51,736 bases of DNA from SUG1106 sp051883095 (GTDB lineage: Bacteria; Bacillota; Clostridia; Peptostreptococcales; Anaerovoracaceae), in contig JBJETB010000052.1 in NCBI GenBank assembly GCA_051883095.1, positions 1 through 51,736 of the forward strand, given 5' to 3'. The notes under the pieces are model-generated. The model saw only the letters and a list, made by a program, of their open reading frames with translations. It did not search any database and was not told where the DNA came from. The position numbers were made by a program, and so were the translations under genes. Below, piece by piece: positions 40,132-50,114 of this stretch; position 1 is the first letter of the stretch, and each line of letters begins with the position of its first letter.

Positions 40132-41553
40132 ATGCGAAAAACCAAGATAGTATGCACACTGGGCCCTGCATCTGCTGAGGAAGCTGTAATGGAAAAAATG
40201 CTCAAGGCAGGCATGAATGTGGCAAGGCTGAACTTCTCACATGGCACTCATGAGGGACATGGCAAAACCATTGATACCTTCAGGAAGGTCAGGGATTCTC
40301 TTGGCGTTCCTGCTGCCGTGATGCTGGATACCAAAGGACCGGAAATAAGAACGGGAAATTTTGATGGAGGCAGCGCCGAGCTTACGGACGGACAGCATTT
40401 TACCCTCACCACAGAAGACGTGGAAGGAAACAGCAGCATTTCGGCTGTTACATATAAGGATCTGCCACGGGAGCTGAAAGCCGGAGACAGAGTGCTCATA
40501 GACGACGGAAAAATCAGACTTCAGGTGCTGAAAACCGGCGGCAGTGAGGTGAAATGCCTCGTGGAGCACGGAGGCACTGTAAGCAATCATAAAGGTATAA
40601 ACATTCCCAAGGTTGCTCTTAAGATGGATTACCTGAGCGAAAAGGACAAGGAGGATCTGCTTTTCGGTATTGAAAAGGACGTGGACTATGTGGCTGCATC
40701 CTTTGTGAGAAAGGCGGAGGACGTGGGACTTCTCAGAGGCTTTCTCAATGCTCACGGGGGCAGTAAAATAAAGATAATTTCAAAGATAGAAAATCTGGAG
40801 GGAATAGAAAATTTCGAAGAGATTCTGGAGCTTTCCGACGGAATAATGGTAGCCAGAGGCGATATGGGTGTCGAGGTTGATTTTGAAAGACTGCCGGGAA
40901 TACAGAAGCGTTTCATCAAGCGCTGCCAGCAGAGCGGTAAAATCGTTATAACCGCAACTCAGATGCTGGAATCAATGATATCAAATCCTGTGCCGACCAG
41001 AGCCGAAATCACCGATGTGGCCAATGCGGTATTCGACGGAACTTCCGCGGTGATGCTTTCCGGTGAGAGCGCTATGGGACAGTATCCTGCAGAGGCGGTG
41101 GCAGCCATGGCCAAGATAGCAAGGCAGGCAGAAAAAGACGACCCTCGTTTCATACCGGGCAGTAATATATGGCATGAGATGGATGCGGACGATACCACCA
41201 ATGCAGTGGGACATGCGGCCTGCACTCTGGCAAAGGATATAAAGGCTGAGGCTATAATCGCCATTACAAAGACCGGTTATACGGCTACCAGGATGAGCAA
41301 GTTCAGACCAATCACCAGAATTATTGCGGCAACACCGGAGCGCAAGACCTATCACCAGGCTGCTCTTCAGTGGGGAGTTGCGCCTATATTCGTGGAAAAC
41401 CTGAGAGATCTGGAGGTTCTCATCGCAAGATGCCTGGAGGAAAGCAAGAAAGAAGGACTGCTGAAGCCGGGTGATAAAGTTGTAATCAGCGCGGGACTGC
41501 CGCTGGACATACCTGGAAACACCAATATGGTGAGAGTGGAGACTGTAAGATAG
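40132..41553 (+). CDS. pyk: Pyruvate kinase
   Basis: 473 residues, normal for the enzyme without the extra C-terminal PEP-utiliser-like domain. It converts phosphoenolpyruvate and ADP to pyruvate and ATP. Motifs: RKTKIVCTLGPAS, RLNFSHG, LDTKGPEIRTG, IISKIENLEGIENF and MVARGDMGVE; the C-terminal allosteric domain ends with GNTNMVRVETV. AAAGGAGG precedes the ATG at 40132. The sigma-54 activator gene begins one base after the stop. Confidence 0.97.
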   Translation: MRKTKIVCTLGPASAEEAVMEKMLKAGMNVARLNFSHGTHEGHGKTIDTFRKVRDSLGVPAAVMLDTKGPEIRTGNFDGGSAELTDGQHFTLTTEDVEGNSSISAVTYKDLPRELKAGDRVLIDDGKIRLQVLKTGGSEVKCLVEHGGTVSNHKGINIPKVALKMDYLSEKDKEDLLFGIEKDVDYVAASFVRKAEDVGLLRGFLNAHGGSKIKIISKIENLEGIENFEEILELSDGIMVARGDMGVEVDFERLPGIQKRFIKRCQQSGKIVITATQMLESMISNPVPTRAEITDVANAVFDGTSAVMLSGESAMGQYPAEAVAAMAKIARQAEKDDPRFIPGSNIWHEMDADDTTNAVGHAACTLAKDIKAEAIIAITKTGYTATRMSKFRPITRIIAATPERKTYHQAALQWGVAPIFVENLRDLEVLIARCLEESKKEGLLKPGDKVVISAGLPLDIPGNTNMVRVETVR

Positions 41554-41554
41554 A

Positions 41555-42889
41555 ATGCTTATAAACGAGGAAAACACAGATATAATCCTTATTAATCCGG
41601 AAGGAGAAATAATATTTGATGATATAGGAAACTACAGGTATTTTCAGCTGGGCATGGAAAGCGCGAGGGGAAAAAACCTCAGGGAGCTCTATGTGAATCT
41701 GGATGAGGATTATCCATTGCTTAAAGCCGCCCGTGAGGGCACCGCAACAGAAAACTTTGATACTAATCTTACTACCAGGCGCGGCATTGAGCTTAAAAAG
41801 ATCGGTTCCTGCTATCCCATATACGATGGCGGTGAACTTGCAGGTGCCGTGGAGTTCGGCAGATTTTATTACGACAAGGATCATGTAAGAGAAATCGAGC
41901 AGCATTCGGAGCATGTGCTTTACAGAAAAAACAACACGAAGTATCTGCTGGATGATATCATAACCCAGGATCCTGACATGATGGAAACCAAAGGACAGAT
42001 AGAAAAAATCGCTCTGTCTGATTCCAATGTGCTCATTTTCGGCAAAACGGGAACAGGCAAGGAGCTTGTGGCCCAGGCCATACATAATTCAAGCCGCAGA
42101 TACGGCAAAAAGTTTCTCTCACAGAACTGCAGCGCCATACCTGACAATCTTCTGGAAAGCATACTTTTTGGGACCACAAAGGGAAGTTTTACCGGAGCTT
42201 TTGACAGGACCGGCCTTTTCGAGGAGGCTGACGGAGGTACTGTTTTTCTCGATGAAATTAATTCGCTAAACCCTGACATGCAGGTAAAGCTTCTGAAGGC
42301 CATAGAAAGCAAGAAAATCAGAAGAATAGGTTCGGACAAGGAGGTTGCTCTGGATTTCCGCGTGATAGCGGCCACTAACGAAGAGCCGGGCAGACTTCTG
42401 TCAGAAAAACGTATGAAGCCGGACCTTCTTTACAGGCTTGCGGTGGTATTCATCAAACTGCCGGACCTTGTGGACAGAAAAGGAGACATAGAGCTTCTGG
42501 TTTCTCACTTTATAAATTACTTTAACGAAAAGACAAACAGCAGTGTGGGGTACCCGGATAAGGAGATTATAAATATTTTTAAGAGGTACAGCTGGCCTGG
42601 CAATGTACGAGAGCTGCGAAATGTTATAGAAGGAGCTTTCGCTTTCGCAGAAGACAATAAAATAAAAAAGAATGATATTCCATCATATATACTCGAAAAC
42701 GTGGTAAGCGGGACAAAGCCTCAGAAGGAGGAAGGACTTCAGAATGAAATGGATAACATGGAAAAACAGCTGGTTCTTTCGGCCTATGAAGCAAATGGAA
42801 GGAAGCTGACGGAAACTGCGGAATTTCTGGGGATTTCCAAGCAGCTGCTGAGGTATAAGCTGAACCGTTATGAGGAGACCGACAAATGA
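41555..42889 (+). CDS. Sigma-54-dependent transcriptional activator
   Basis: 444 residues. N-terminal ~125 residues form a PAS-like sensor (IILINPEGEIIFDDIG). The AAA+ domain has Walker A GKTGTGKE, the sigma-54 contact loop GSFTGA (210-215) and Walker B GTVFLDEIN. The C-terminal Fis-type HTH is KLTETAEFLGISKQLLRYKL. It should drive open-complex formation at -24/-12 promoters, the nearest being 44338-44352. It overlaps the paralogue after it by 4 bases and follows pyk directly. Confidence 0.93.
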   Translation: MLINEENTDIILINPEGEIIFDDIGNYRYFQLGMESARGKNLRELYVNLDEDYPLLKAAREGTATENFDTNLTTRRGIELKKIGSCYPIYDGGELAGAVEFGRFYYDKDHVREIEQHSEHVLYRKNNTKYLLDDIITQDPDMMETKGQIEKIALSDSNVLIFGKTGTGKELVAQAIHNSSRRYGKKFLSQNCSAIPDNLLESILFGTTKGSFTGAFDRTGLFEEADGGTVFLDEINSLNPDMQVKLLKAIESKKIRRIGSDKEVALDFRVIAATNEEPGRLLSEKRMKPDLLYRLAVVFIKLPDLVDRKGDIELLVSHFINYFNEKTNSSVGYPDKEIINIFKRYSWPGNVRELRNVIEGAFAFAEDNKIKKNDIPSYILENVVSGTKPQKEEGLQNEMDNMEKQLVLSAYEANGRKLTETAEFLGISKQLLRYKLNRYEETDK

Positions 42890-44232
42890 AGCTGAGAAAA
42901 GATTTTAAGGATGTAACCATTGTAAATCATACAGGTGGAATTGAATATATCAGTGTAATGCATCCTGATTTCTTCGGATTCAGACCCGAGGAACTGGTGG
43001 GAAAGAAGTTTACTCAGGTATATACCAATATCGATGAAGAAAGCAGTACATTCATGCGAGCCATTAATTACGGCGAAAGATACATGGACTATACACAGAC
43101 ACTGGAGCTTCTGGATGGCAGGCTTCTCAGCCAGGCGGAGGATATCTATCTTATCAGAAACGGTGAGCATGTGGTGGGCGCAATTGAGTTCGCCAGATAT
43201 GATGAAAAAACTTACCTGATGAAACCCAATAGAATGAAGGATAATTCCGTGACAGATGAGGCCTTCTGTCTGGAAAATATTATTGGAAGCTGTCCGGAAA
43301 TAAAAGAAATCAAGAGGAAGGTTTCTAAAATTGTCGACAGAGATTCGTCAGTACTGATCATGGGTGAGACGGGCACCGGAAAAGAACTGACTGCGCGTGT
43401 TATTCATGCGGAAAGTAACAGAAAAGAATATCCCTTTGTGTACATAAACTGCAGCGCACTGCCTGAAAGCCTTCTGGAGGGTCTGCTTTTCGGAATAAAA
43501 AAGGGCAGCTTTACCGATGCCGAGGAAAAGGATGGTCTGTTCAAGCTTGCTGACAAGGGAACCCTGTTCCTCGACGAGGTGGATTCAATGCCGATGGGAA
43601 TTCAGGCTAAGATACTCAAGGTAATAGAGGAAAAAGCCATAAGGCCTATAGGAGCCAGTGAGGAGATATACCTTGATGTACGAATTATAGCAGCCTGCAG
43701 CGGTAATCTTGATGAGCTTCTCAGAACGAAAAAGATTCGTTCAGACCTGTTTTTTCGCCTTTCTGTCATTCAGTTTTCACTCCCGCCCCTCAGAAACAGG
43801 GGAGAAGATGTGCTGGAAATTGCCGATTACTATATAAAGAGATTCAACAAAACATTCCACAGAAAGGTTGAGGGCTTCTCCGCCGAAGCGAGAAAGCTTA
43901 TGCTTTCTCATCACTGGCAGGGTAATGTGAGAGAAGTTAAAAATCTGCTGGAGGGATTCTTCTGCTCACGGAACAAATCTGTCATAGATGAAGAAGACGT
44001 AAGGTATTATCTGGACATGGGCTGTAAGCTTACCGGAGCGGAACAGGGAGTAAACAGACGGATTCTTGACGACTTTGCCGAATCGGGATGCAGCCTAAAG
44101 GAGTATCTGGAAAGAAAAGAGGTAAGCCGCATCAGAGAGGCCATTGACAGGGAGAAGGGAAATATTGTATCAGCGGCGAGAAGTCTTGGTATATCACCGC
44201 AGCTCCTCAGATACAAGTTAAAAAATTTTTAA
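42886..44232 (+). CDS. Second sigma-54-type activator with altered GAFTGA loop
   Basis: 448 residues, paralogous to the gene before it: PAS-like N-terminus (VTIVNHTGGIEYISV), AAA+ domain with Walker A GETGTGKE and GTLFLDEVD, and Fis-type HTH (IVSAARSLGISPQLLRYKL). The loop that contacts sigma-54 reads GSFTDA (207-212) instead of G-A/S-FTGA, which could weaken sigma-54 remodelling. It may act as a partner subunit or modulator of the upstream activator. The two start/stop codons overlap (ATGA). Confidence 0.9.
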   Translation: MKLRKDFKDVTIVNHTGGIEYISVMHPDFFGFRPEELVGKKFTQVYTNIDEESSTFMRAINYGERYMDYTQTLELLDGRLLSQAEDIYLIRNGEHVVGAIEFARYDEKTYLMKPNRMKDNSVTDEAFCLENIIGSCPEIKEIKRKVSKIVDRDSSVLIMGETGTGKELTARVIHAESNRKEYPFVYINCSALPESLLEGLLFGIKKGSFTDAEEKDGLFKLADKGTLFLDEVDSMPMGIQAKILKVIEEKAIRPIGASEEIYLDVRIIAACSGNLDELLRTKKIRSDLFFRLSVIQFSLPPLRNRGEDVLEIADYYIKRFNKTFHRKVEGFSAEARKLMLSHHWQGNVREVKNLLEGFFCSRNKSVIDEEDVRYYLDMGCKLTGAEQGVNRRILDDFAESGCSLKEYLERKEVSRIREAIDREKGNIVSAARSLGISPQLLRYKLKNF

Positions 44233-44255
44233 AATAAAAGAAATTTATTTTACTG

Positions 44256-44288
44256 CGGGACGGAAATCTATATCTGTCCCGTTTTTTT
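44256..44288 (+). terminator. Terminator after the activator pair
   Basis: CGGGAC and GTCCCG, with further inner GA/TC pairing, followed by seven T. Confidence 0.88.
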
Positions 44289-44337
44289 ATTTATATAAAT
44301 GTGTAAATATTAACGATTTCTTAATACAAAGCTGACT

Positions 44338-44352
44338 TGGCACAAAAGTTGC
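44338..44352 (+). promoter_or_regulatory. Sigma-54 (-24/-12) promoter
   Basis: TGGCAC, five bases, TTGC: an exact match to the core -24/-12 consensus, about 50 bases before the RocB-like gene and just after two sigma-54 activator genes. Confidence 0.9.
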
Positions 44353-44400
44353 TTTTAGATAGAGCAAAGGTTAAGAAGTGCAGACATAAGAGGTAATCGC

Positions 44401-46047
44401 ATGATAGAAAAGGAGAGATACTATTCAAATCTTAAACGACTGGTAGAGGTACCTGGAGTTTCGGGAACAAAAGCAGAAGCAGAAGTCCCGGCCGTGATAG
44501 TGGAGATGCTTAAGGATATACCTTACTTCAGCAGCACTGCTGACAGCATCAGGCTGGTACCCTTGGAAAATGACCCGCTGGGCAGAGCAGATGTAGCGGC
44601 TTTTCTGCAGCTTCATCCGGAAAACCCGGAAACTGTAATACTGACAGGACACTATGATGTGGTAGACATAGAAGAATACGGCCATCTTAAGGATATCGCC
44701 TTTGATATTGAAAAAATAACCGAAAGAATTACGGAGATGCCTGTAGATGAAGACACCCTGAGGGATGCGGAATCCGGTGAGTGGATTTTTGGCAGGGGTA
44801 CAGCAGACATGAAGTTCGGTCATGCTATGGCAATGGAGCTTCTGAGACATTACTCTGACAATCCGGATACCATAAACGGCAATATCCTTTATATGGCAGT
44901 CTGCGGAGAGGAAACAAACTCCGAAGGGATGCTTGAAGCGGTAAGATTTTTTAACAGCTTTGCGGAAGAGAAGAATCTTCACTACAAGGCTTTGCTGCTG
45001 GCAGAGTGCTATATGATGGAGGATCAGGCAAACAATAAGGAGCATTACATTCACTACGGTTCGCCGGGCAAAGTGATGCCCATGTTCTTCTTTGCGGGAG
45101 AGTCAACTCACGGCGGAGAACCTTTCCTGGGAATAGATCCTTCTCTTATGTCAAATGAGGTTTACAGAAGACTTGAACTTAATACAAGTTTCTGCCAGAC
45201 GCTGCGCGGTTCGACAACACCGCCGCCTGTGTGCCTTAAAATGCAGGATCTGAAGACTGCTTATTCGGCATCGATTCCACTTTATGCCGCAGCTTACTAC
45301 ACACTTATAACCATGACCCTGGATCCTGAAGAACTCACCGAAAAACTGAGAACCATAGCTTATGATTCCATGAAGGCAGCCATTGACTTCCTGGATGAGA
45401 AAGCAAGGGAATATGACAGAATCACAGGTGAGAAAACCGTAAAATATGACTACACACCTTGTGTCATGACTTATGAAGAACTGCTGGGCGAGGTCCGGAA
45501 AAGCTATGAAGGAGACCTTACACAGCATCTCAGAGAATATGCATTGGAATTACAGGCTGAAAAAACAGAAGTGCATGACATTGCCATAATGCTTGTAAAA
45601 CATCTGTATGAGCTCTATAAGGACAAAAAGCCTATGACAGTTATTTCTTATATACCGCCTTACTACCCGGATACTTATCTTCCGAAGACAGACCGGGATG
45701 TAGCGGAACTGATGGAAGCCTGTGACAAGGTTATCCGATATGCACGTGAAACGTACAATGAGCCCCTTAAGATGAAAGACTGGTATATGGGCATATCAGA
45801 CATATGCTACACAGGTCTTAACGAGGAAATAAACTTTGACAGCCTTTTCAGAAATCTGATTGGCATAGACAGTGTATATCCATTCCCGGATGAGGAGCTG
45901 AAGAAGTTCAGAGTGCCTTCAATCGTTCTGGGAGGATACGGAAAGGACTTTCATAAACATACGGAAAGATTACACAAATATTATAATTTTAACGTTTTAC
46001 CGGACTTATATGTCCAGATGATAAACACGCTTTTAAGTAAACAGTAG
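44401..46047 (+). CDS. rocB: RocB-like M20 peptidase
   Basis: 548 residues, close to the RocB (arginine utilisation protein) type. Metal motifs: LTGHYDVVDIEEYGHL, GRGTADMKFGHAMAME and AVCGEETNSEG. STHGGEPFLGIDPSLM lies at the dimerisation part. RocB's exact reaction is not established, but it belongs to the zinc aminoacylase/peptidase family M20. The gene is first behind the sigma-54 promoter; AAGAGGTAAT precedes the ATG. Confidence 0.88.
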   Translation: MIEKERYYSNLKRLVEVPGVSGTKAEAEVPAVIVEMLKDIPYFSSTADSIRLVPLENDPLGRADVAAFLQLHPENPETVILTGHYDVVDIEEYGHLKDIAFDIEKITERITEMPVDEDTLRDAESGEWIFGRGTADMKFGHAMAMELLRHYSDNPDTINGNILYMAVCGEETNSEGMLEAVRFFNSFAEEKNLHYKALLLAECYMMEDQANNKEHYIHYGSPGKVMPMFFFAGESTHGGEPFLGIDPSLMSNEVYRRLELNTSFCQTLRGSTTPPPVCLKMQDLKTAYSASIPLYAAAYYTLITMTLDPEELTEKLRTIAYDSMKAAIDFLDEKAREYDRITGEKTVKYDYTPCVMTYEELLGEVRKSYEGDLTQHLREYALELQAEKTEVHDIAIMLVKHLYELYKDKKPMTVISYIPPYYPDTYLPKTDRDVAELMEACDKVIRYARETYNEPLKMKDWYMGISDICYTGLNEEINFDSLFRNLIGIDSVYPFPDEELKKFRVPSIVLGGYGKDFHKHTERLHKYYNFNVLPDLYVQMINTLLSKQ

Positions 46048-46089
46048 AAAATTATAGCAACAAAATTATGTAAAAAAGGAGGATTTATA

Positions 46090-47253
46090 ATGATTACTAC
46101 TGGCTTTTATTACATCGCGATATGTGTTGCGATACCTGCAATCATCTGTCTGGCCGAAGCAAAGACCGGCTGGAAAATCTGGAAATGGATGCCTGCATTC
46201 GTTTTCGTTTATCTGCTCAACATGATCTGCTGCACATTGAACATATGGGATCTGGAAGCAACTTATCCGGCATATGCTGCAGTAAAGAACAATCTCCTCT
46301 ATGCCATGATTCCTCTGATGTTGCTCAGATGTGACATCAGAAAACTGGCAAAGCTGGGACCAAGACTTGTGTTGACATTTCTGTGCGCTGCATTTACAAT
46401 CTGTATAGGTATTGTAGGATCTTACGCAATATTCGGCAGCTGGCTGGGAACTAACTCATCTCACGCAGCAGCAGCTCTTATCGGAAGCTGGATCGGCGGT
46501 TCCGACAACATGGTAGCTGTACAGGCTGTACTGCAGGTACCTGAAGGAGATATGGGAGCATGTATCATCATCGATAATATCTATTATTCCGTATGGATTG
46601 CATTCCTGCTGTGGGTTGGAAGCAAATCAGAAAAGTTCAACAAGTTCACCAAGGCAGACACTTCTTATCTGGAAGGACAGACTATCGACGCTGACAGCCT
46701 GATTGAAAAAGGCAACCCTGTTGACTTCGTAGGTCTGATTACGCTCCTCGGTTTCGGTTTCGGATGTTCCGCTCTGACTCAGGCAGTTGGTCAGGCTATG
46801 GGAAACAGCTTCCTCGGATTCCTGGATGGAGGAACATGGACAGTTATCCTTGGAACCGTTATCGGTGTAGTAGCAGGTATGTCACCTCTTGCCAAGTTAG
46901 GAGGCAAGGACGAATTAGCTACAATCCTTTGCTTCGTAGTAGTATCACTGCTGGCATCACGTGCAGGCTTCAACGAACTGTTTGATGCTCCGCTGTGGCT
47001 GGTATTCGGTGCAGTTGCACTGTTATTCCACGTAGTTCTTTTCGTACTGCTTGCAAAGGTATTCAAGTTCGACCTGTTCTCAATGGGTACTGCATCCATG
47101 GCATGCGTAGGCGGTACAGGATCTGCTCCTATCATTGCAGCTTCCTACAACTCAATGCTTATTCCTGTAGGTATCCTGATGGGTATCTTCGGCGGACTGC
47201 TTGGAAACTTCCTTGCACTGTTCTGCGATAAGATTATGGTAGTATTTGCATAA
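46090..47253 (+). CDS. DUF819 family membrane protein
   Basis: 387 residues with about ten to eleven membrane segments, for example GFYYIAICVAIPAIICLAEA and LVLTFLCAAFTICIGIVGSY. The conserved GSWIGGSDNMVAVQAVLQVP and GGTGSAPIIAASYNSMLIPV are typical of DUF819 (YjcL-like) proteins, which are thought to be transporters. In this operon it may carry peptides or amino acids; that is inference. AAAAGGAGG precedes the ATG. Confidence 0.9.
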   Translation: MITTGFYYIAICVAIPAIICLAEAKTGWKIWKWMPAFVFVYLLNMICCTLNIWDLEATYPAYAAVKNNLLYAMIPLMLLRCDIRKLAKLGPRLVLTFLCAAFTICIGIVGSYAIFGSWLGTNSSHAAAALIGSWIGGSDNMVAVQAVLQVPEGDMGACIIIDNIYYSVWIAFLLWVGSKSEKFNKFTKADTSYLEGQTIDADSLIEKGNPVDFVGLITLLGFGFGCSALTQAVGQAMGNSFLGFLDGGTWTVILGTVIGVVAGMSPLAKLGGKDELATILCFVVVSLLASRAGFNELFDAPLWLVFGAVALLFHVVLFVLLAKVFKFDLFSMGTASMACVGGTGSAPIIAASYNSMLIPVGILMGIFGGLLGNFLALFCDKIMVVFA

Positions 47254-47269
47254 GTATATTTAATCTGAT

Positions 47270-47303
47270 AGGCTGCTGTCATTTATGGCAGCAGCCTGTT
47301 TTA
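47270..47303 (+). terminator. Terminator-like hairpin inside the peptide operon
   Basis: AGGCTGCTG and CAGCAGCCT form a perfect 9-bp stem with a 10-base loop, followed by GTTTTATG. It could reduce expression of the last three genes relative to the first two. Confidence 0.8.
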
Positions 47304-47333
47304 TGAAATCCAAAATAAAAAGGAGAGGGTAGC

Positions 47334-48707
47334 ATGAATGTAAATGAACAATTCAAGTATCTTAATATCGGTTTACCTGACAGAGTTTTAAGAAAAAAGA
47401 TATATGGGGATTTTCCTGAGGCAATCCGTATGATAGATAAGCTTCTGGAATCCGGAAAAGGAACGGAAGCTTTTCGTGCCTGTCTTAATGTACAGAGAGA
47501 AATGATTTCCCGGCTGCCGGCAGATTATCCATATACCTTTGACGAAGCTGTAGCACTGGCACAGAGCGAGGCTCCGGATTTTACCGCTGAGGAAATGAGA
47601 GCCCTTGAGGAAGACGGGCGCATAGACTGGATTTATATAGACGGTGAGCCTCATTATTTCGACAGGTTTTTTGAAAACCTCTGCGAGACAGACCACTCCT
47701 ATGCAGTTCGTGCAGGAAAGGTTGAACCGGGTGGAGATAATGACAATTTCGACTATCGCCATGAGATTTTCAGAAAACTTGAAGAAAATGGCGAACTGAT
47801 AAATCGCATTAAGATCCGCGCTTCTGTCAGAATACACGATGATGAGTTCAAAGCAGGTGAAGAAGTACTTGTTCATCTGCCTATACCCGCAGCCTGTGAA
47901 GAACAGTCTGACATCAGGATAGAAGCTATGTACCCTGAAAACGCTGTAATAGATGGCGAAGATGCTGAGCAGCGCACTATTTCGTGGAAAGAAACCATGA
48001 AGGAGAATCACGAATTCTGGGTTGAATATTCATATACATATCATCTTACATATAAAGACACATGGAATGCTGTATGCGACAAGCAGCAGCCTGATTTCTT
48101 CACAGAAGAAAAGGCTCCGCACATCGTTTTCACTCCATATATACGCGATCTTGCATCGAAGCTTTCTGAAGGAACTGAAGATAATCTGGAAAAAGCAATA
48201 AGATTCTACAGATTTGTAACTGAAAACGTAAAATATTCCTTCTCGAGAGCTTATTTCGGACTGGAATCAATCGCAGAAACCTGTGCCAGAAACCTAGTGG
48301 GAGACTGCGGTATTCAGACACTGCTTTTCATCACCCTCTGCCGCTGCGCCGGCATTCCTGCACGCTGGGAGAGCGGCCTTGCAGCAGGGCCAAACAGCTG
48401 CGGAGCTCATGACTGGTCCAAGGTATATATTGCGCCAATAGGCTGGTTCCATGTGGATTGCTCCAGAGGCGGAAGTGCATTCAGACAGGGAGATGAGGTT
48501 CTCCATAAGTATTACTTCGGCAATATTGCCGGCGATGCCATGGTTGCAAACCGCGAATTCCAAGGAGATTTTGAGGTTGAAAAATCACACTGGAGAGCTG
48601 ACCCGTACGACAATCAGCTGGGCGAAATAGAAACAAGCCGCGGAGGACTGATGTATTCTCAGTTTGACAGAGCAAAGGCTGTTGTTGAATTTGAAAAGAT
48701 AAAATAA
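47334..48707 (+). CDS. Transglutaminase-like cysteine protease domain protein
   Basis: 457 residues. The C-terminal half has the transglutaminase-like catalytic set: Cys in LVGDCGIQTLLFITLCRCAG, His in CGAHDWSKVYI and Asp in WFHVDCSRGG. The N-terminal ~250 residues have no recognised domain and there is no signal peptide, so it acts in the cytoplasm. In a peptidase operon it is probably a peptidase or amidase. AAAAAGGAGAGG precedes the ATG. Confidence 0.88.
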   Translation: MNVNEQFKYLNIGLPDRVLRKKIYGDFPEAIRMIDKLLESGKGTEAFRACLNVQREMISRLPADYPYTFDEAVALAQSEAPDFTAEEMRALEEDGRIDWIYIDGEPHYFDRFFENLCETDHSYAVRAGKVEPGGDNDNFDYRHEIFRKLEENGELINRIKIRASVRIHDDEFKAGEEVLVHLPIPAACEEQSDIRIEAMYPENAVIDGEDAEQRTISWKETMKENHEFWVEYSYTYHLTYKDTWNAVCDKQQPDFFTEEKAPHIVFTPYIRDLASKLSEGTEDNLEKAIRFYRFVTENVKYSFSRAYFGLESIAETCARNLVGDCGIQTLLFITLCRCAGIPARWESGLAAGPNSCGAHDWSKVYIAPIGWFHVDCSRGGSAFRQGDEVLHKYYFGNIAGDAMVANREFQGDFEVEKSHWRADPYDNQLGEIETSRGGLMYSQFDRAKAVVEFEKIK

Positions 48708-48719
48708 GGGGGAATTCCT

Positions 48720-50096
48720 TTGGAATTTTACGATTATCTGGAAAAAAATAAAGAAAAAATGATTTCATGCCTTCAAGGCTGTATCAGGATTCCCAGCCGT
48801 TATGCCGACGACGGCAGCGGCTATCCTTATGGACAGAAACTTCAGGACTGCCTTGAATATATTCTGAATCTATGTGAGGAAATGGGATTTGAAACAGGCT
48901 CAATGGACGGCCATGTGGGATGGTGCGAGTACGGTAAGGGAGAAGAGATGATTGCTGTATTAGGCCATCTGGATGTAGTCCCGGAGGGAGAAGGCTGGAC
49001 GGTACCTCCTTATGAAGGAATTTTATCTGATGGTAAGATTTTCGGACGTGGTACAATCGACGATAAGGGACCTGTAATTGCCGCTCTTTTTGCTCTTAAG
49101 GCAGTGAAAGAATCCGGACTCCCGTTAAATAAAAGAGTACGGCTTATTTTCGGGCTTAACGAAGAGACGGGCAGTGCAGACATGAAATACTACATAAAAC
49201 ATGGCGGAGAAATACCTGTTATGGGATTTACACCTGACGGAGAGTATCCGGTGATAAACGGAGAAAAAGGCCTGGTTACTGAATTTTTTGAAAGGGACTG
49301 GACACAGTCGGGCCCGGTCAGAATTCTTGAAATCAATGGCGGCAGTGCCCATAATATTGTACCTGACAAAGCATCGGCTATACTTCTGTGTTCAGAACCT
49401 CTGATTGAGGAAATACTTGAGCTGGCAGCAAAGACTGAAAAAATTCGGGCAGAAAGACATGAAAATGAAATACTTATCGGTGCAGAGGGCGTCAATGCTC
49501 ACGGCGGCACACCGTGGGAAGGGGAAAACGCCATCGGAAGGCTTATGCTTTTTCTTTCTCAGCTTCCTGTTGAAGGTGAGGCCGGAGATGTCATCAGAAT
49601 GCTGGCACAAAGAATCGGGATGGAATATAACGGTGCATCTATGGGAATATCCATGGAGGATGAGCTTTCGGGATTTTTCATAATGAATCTGGGAGTAATA
49701 ACCGCCGACGAAAAATATATTCAGGTAAAGACAAATTACCGCTACCCGGTCACAGGCAGATTCGAAGACTGCGGGCCTGTAATAGAAAAAGTTTTTGAGG
49801 ATGCAGGTTTCCGAATATCTTATCTGCTGCATAAAAAGGCTCTCTACATGGAGGAATCCTGCCAGCTGGTACAGAAGTTGCTGAAGGTTTACAGAAATTA
49901 CACGGGAGATGAGTCCGCACCGAAATGTATAGGCGGGGGAACATATGCCAAGATGATGCCTAACATTCTGGCTTTCGGACCTATTTTCCCGGGAGATGAA
50001 GTGAGGGAACATAAACCGGACGAATTCATCGAGGTTGAACGTCTTATGGATAATGCTAAAATTATGGCCGATGCCATATATGAACTTGCAAAATAG
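48720..50096 (+). CDS. PepV/Sapep-type M20 dipeptidase
   Basis: 458 residues. Motifs: LGHLDVVPEGEGW, GRGTIDDKGPVIAALFALKA, GLNEETGSADMKYY, and AHGGTPWEGENAIGRLM, as in Xaa-His dipeptidases of the PepV type, which remove N-terminal amino acids from dipeptides using two zinc ions. The start is a TTG at 48720, 7 bases after AAGGGGG; no ATG is suitably placed. It follows the transglutaminase-like gene by 12 bases. Confidence 0.92.
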   Translation: MEFYDYLEKNKEKMISCLQGCIRIPSRYADDGSGYPYGQKLQDCLEYILNLCEEMGFETGSMDGHVGWCEYGKGEEMIAVLGHLDVVPEGEGWTVPPYEGILSDGKIFGRGTIDDKGPVIAALFALKAVKESGLPLNKRVRLIFGLNEETGSADMKYYIKHGGEIPVMGFTPDGEYPVINGEKGLVTEFFERDWTQSGPVRILEINGGSAHNIVPDKASAILLCSEPLIEEILELAAKTEKIRAERHENEILIGAEGVNAHGGTPWEGENAIGRLMLFLSQLPVEGEAGDVIRMLAQRIGMEYNGASMGISMEDELSGFFIMNLGVITADEKYIQVKTNYRYPVTGRFEDCGPVIEKVFEDAGFRISYLLHKKALYMEESCQLVQKLLKVYRNYTGDESAPKCIGGGTYAKMMPNILAFGPIFPGDEVREHKPDEFIEVERLMDNAKIMADAIYELAK

Positions 50097-50114
50097 AAGA
50101 GAGAAGGAATAGAA

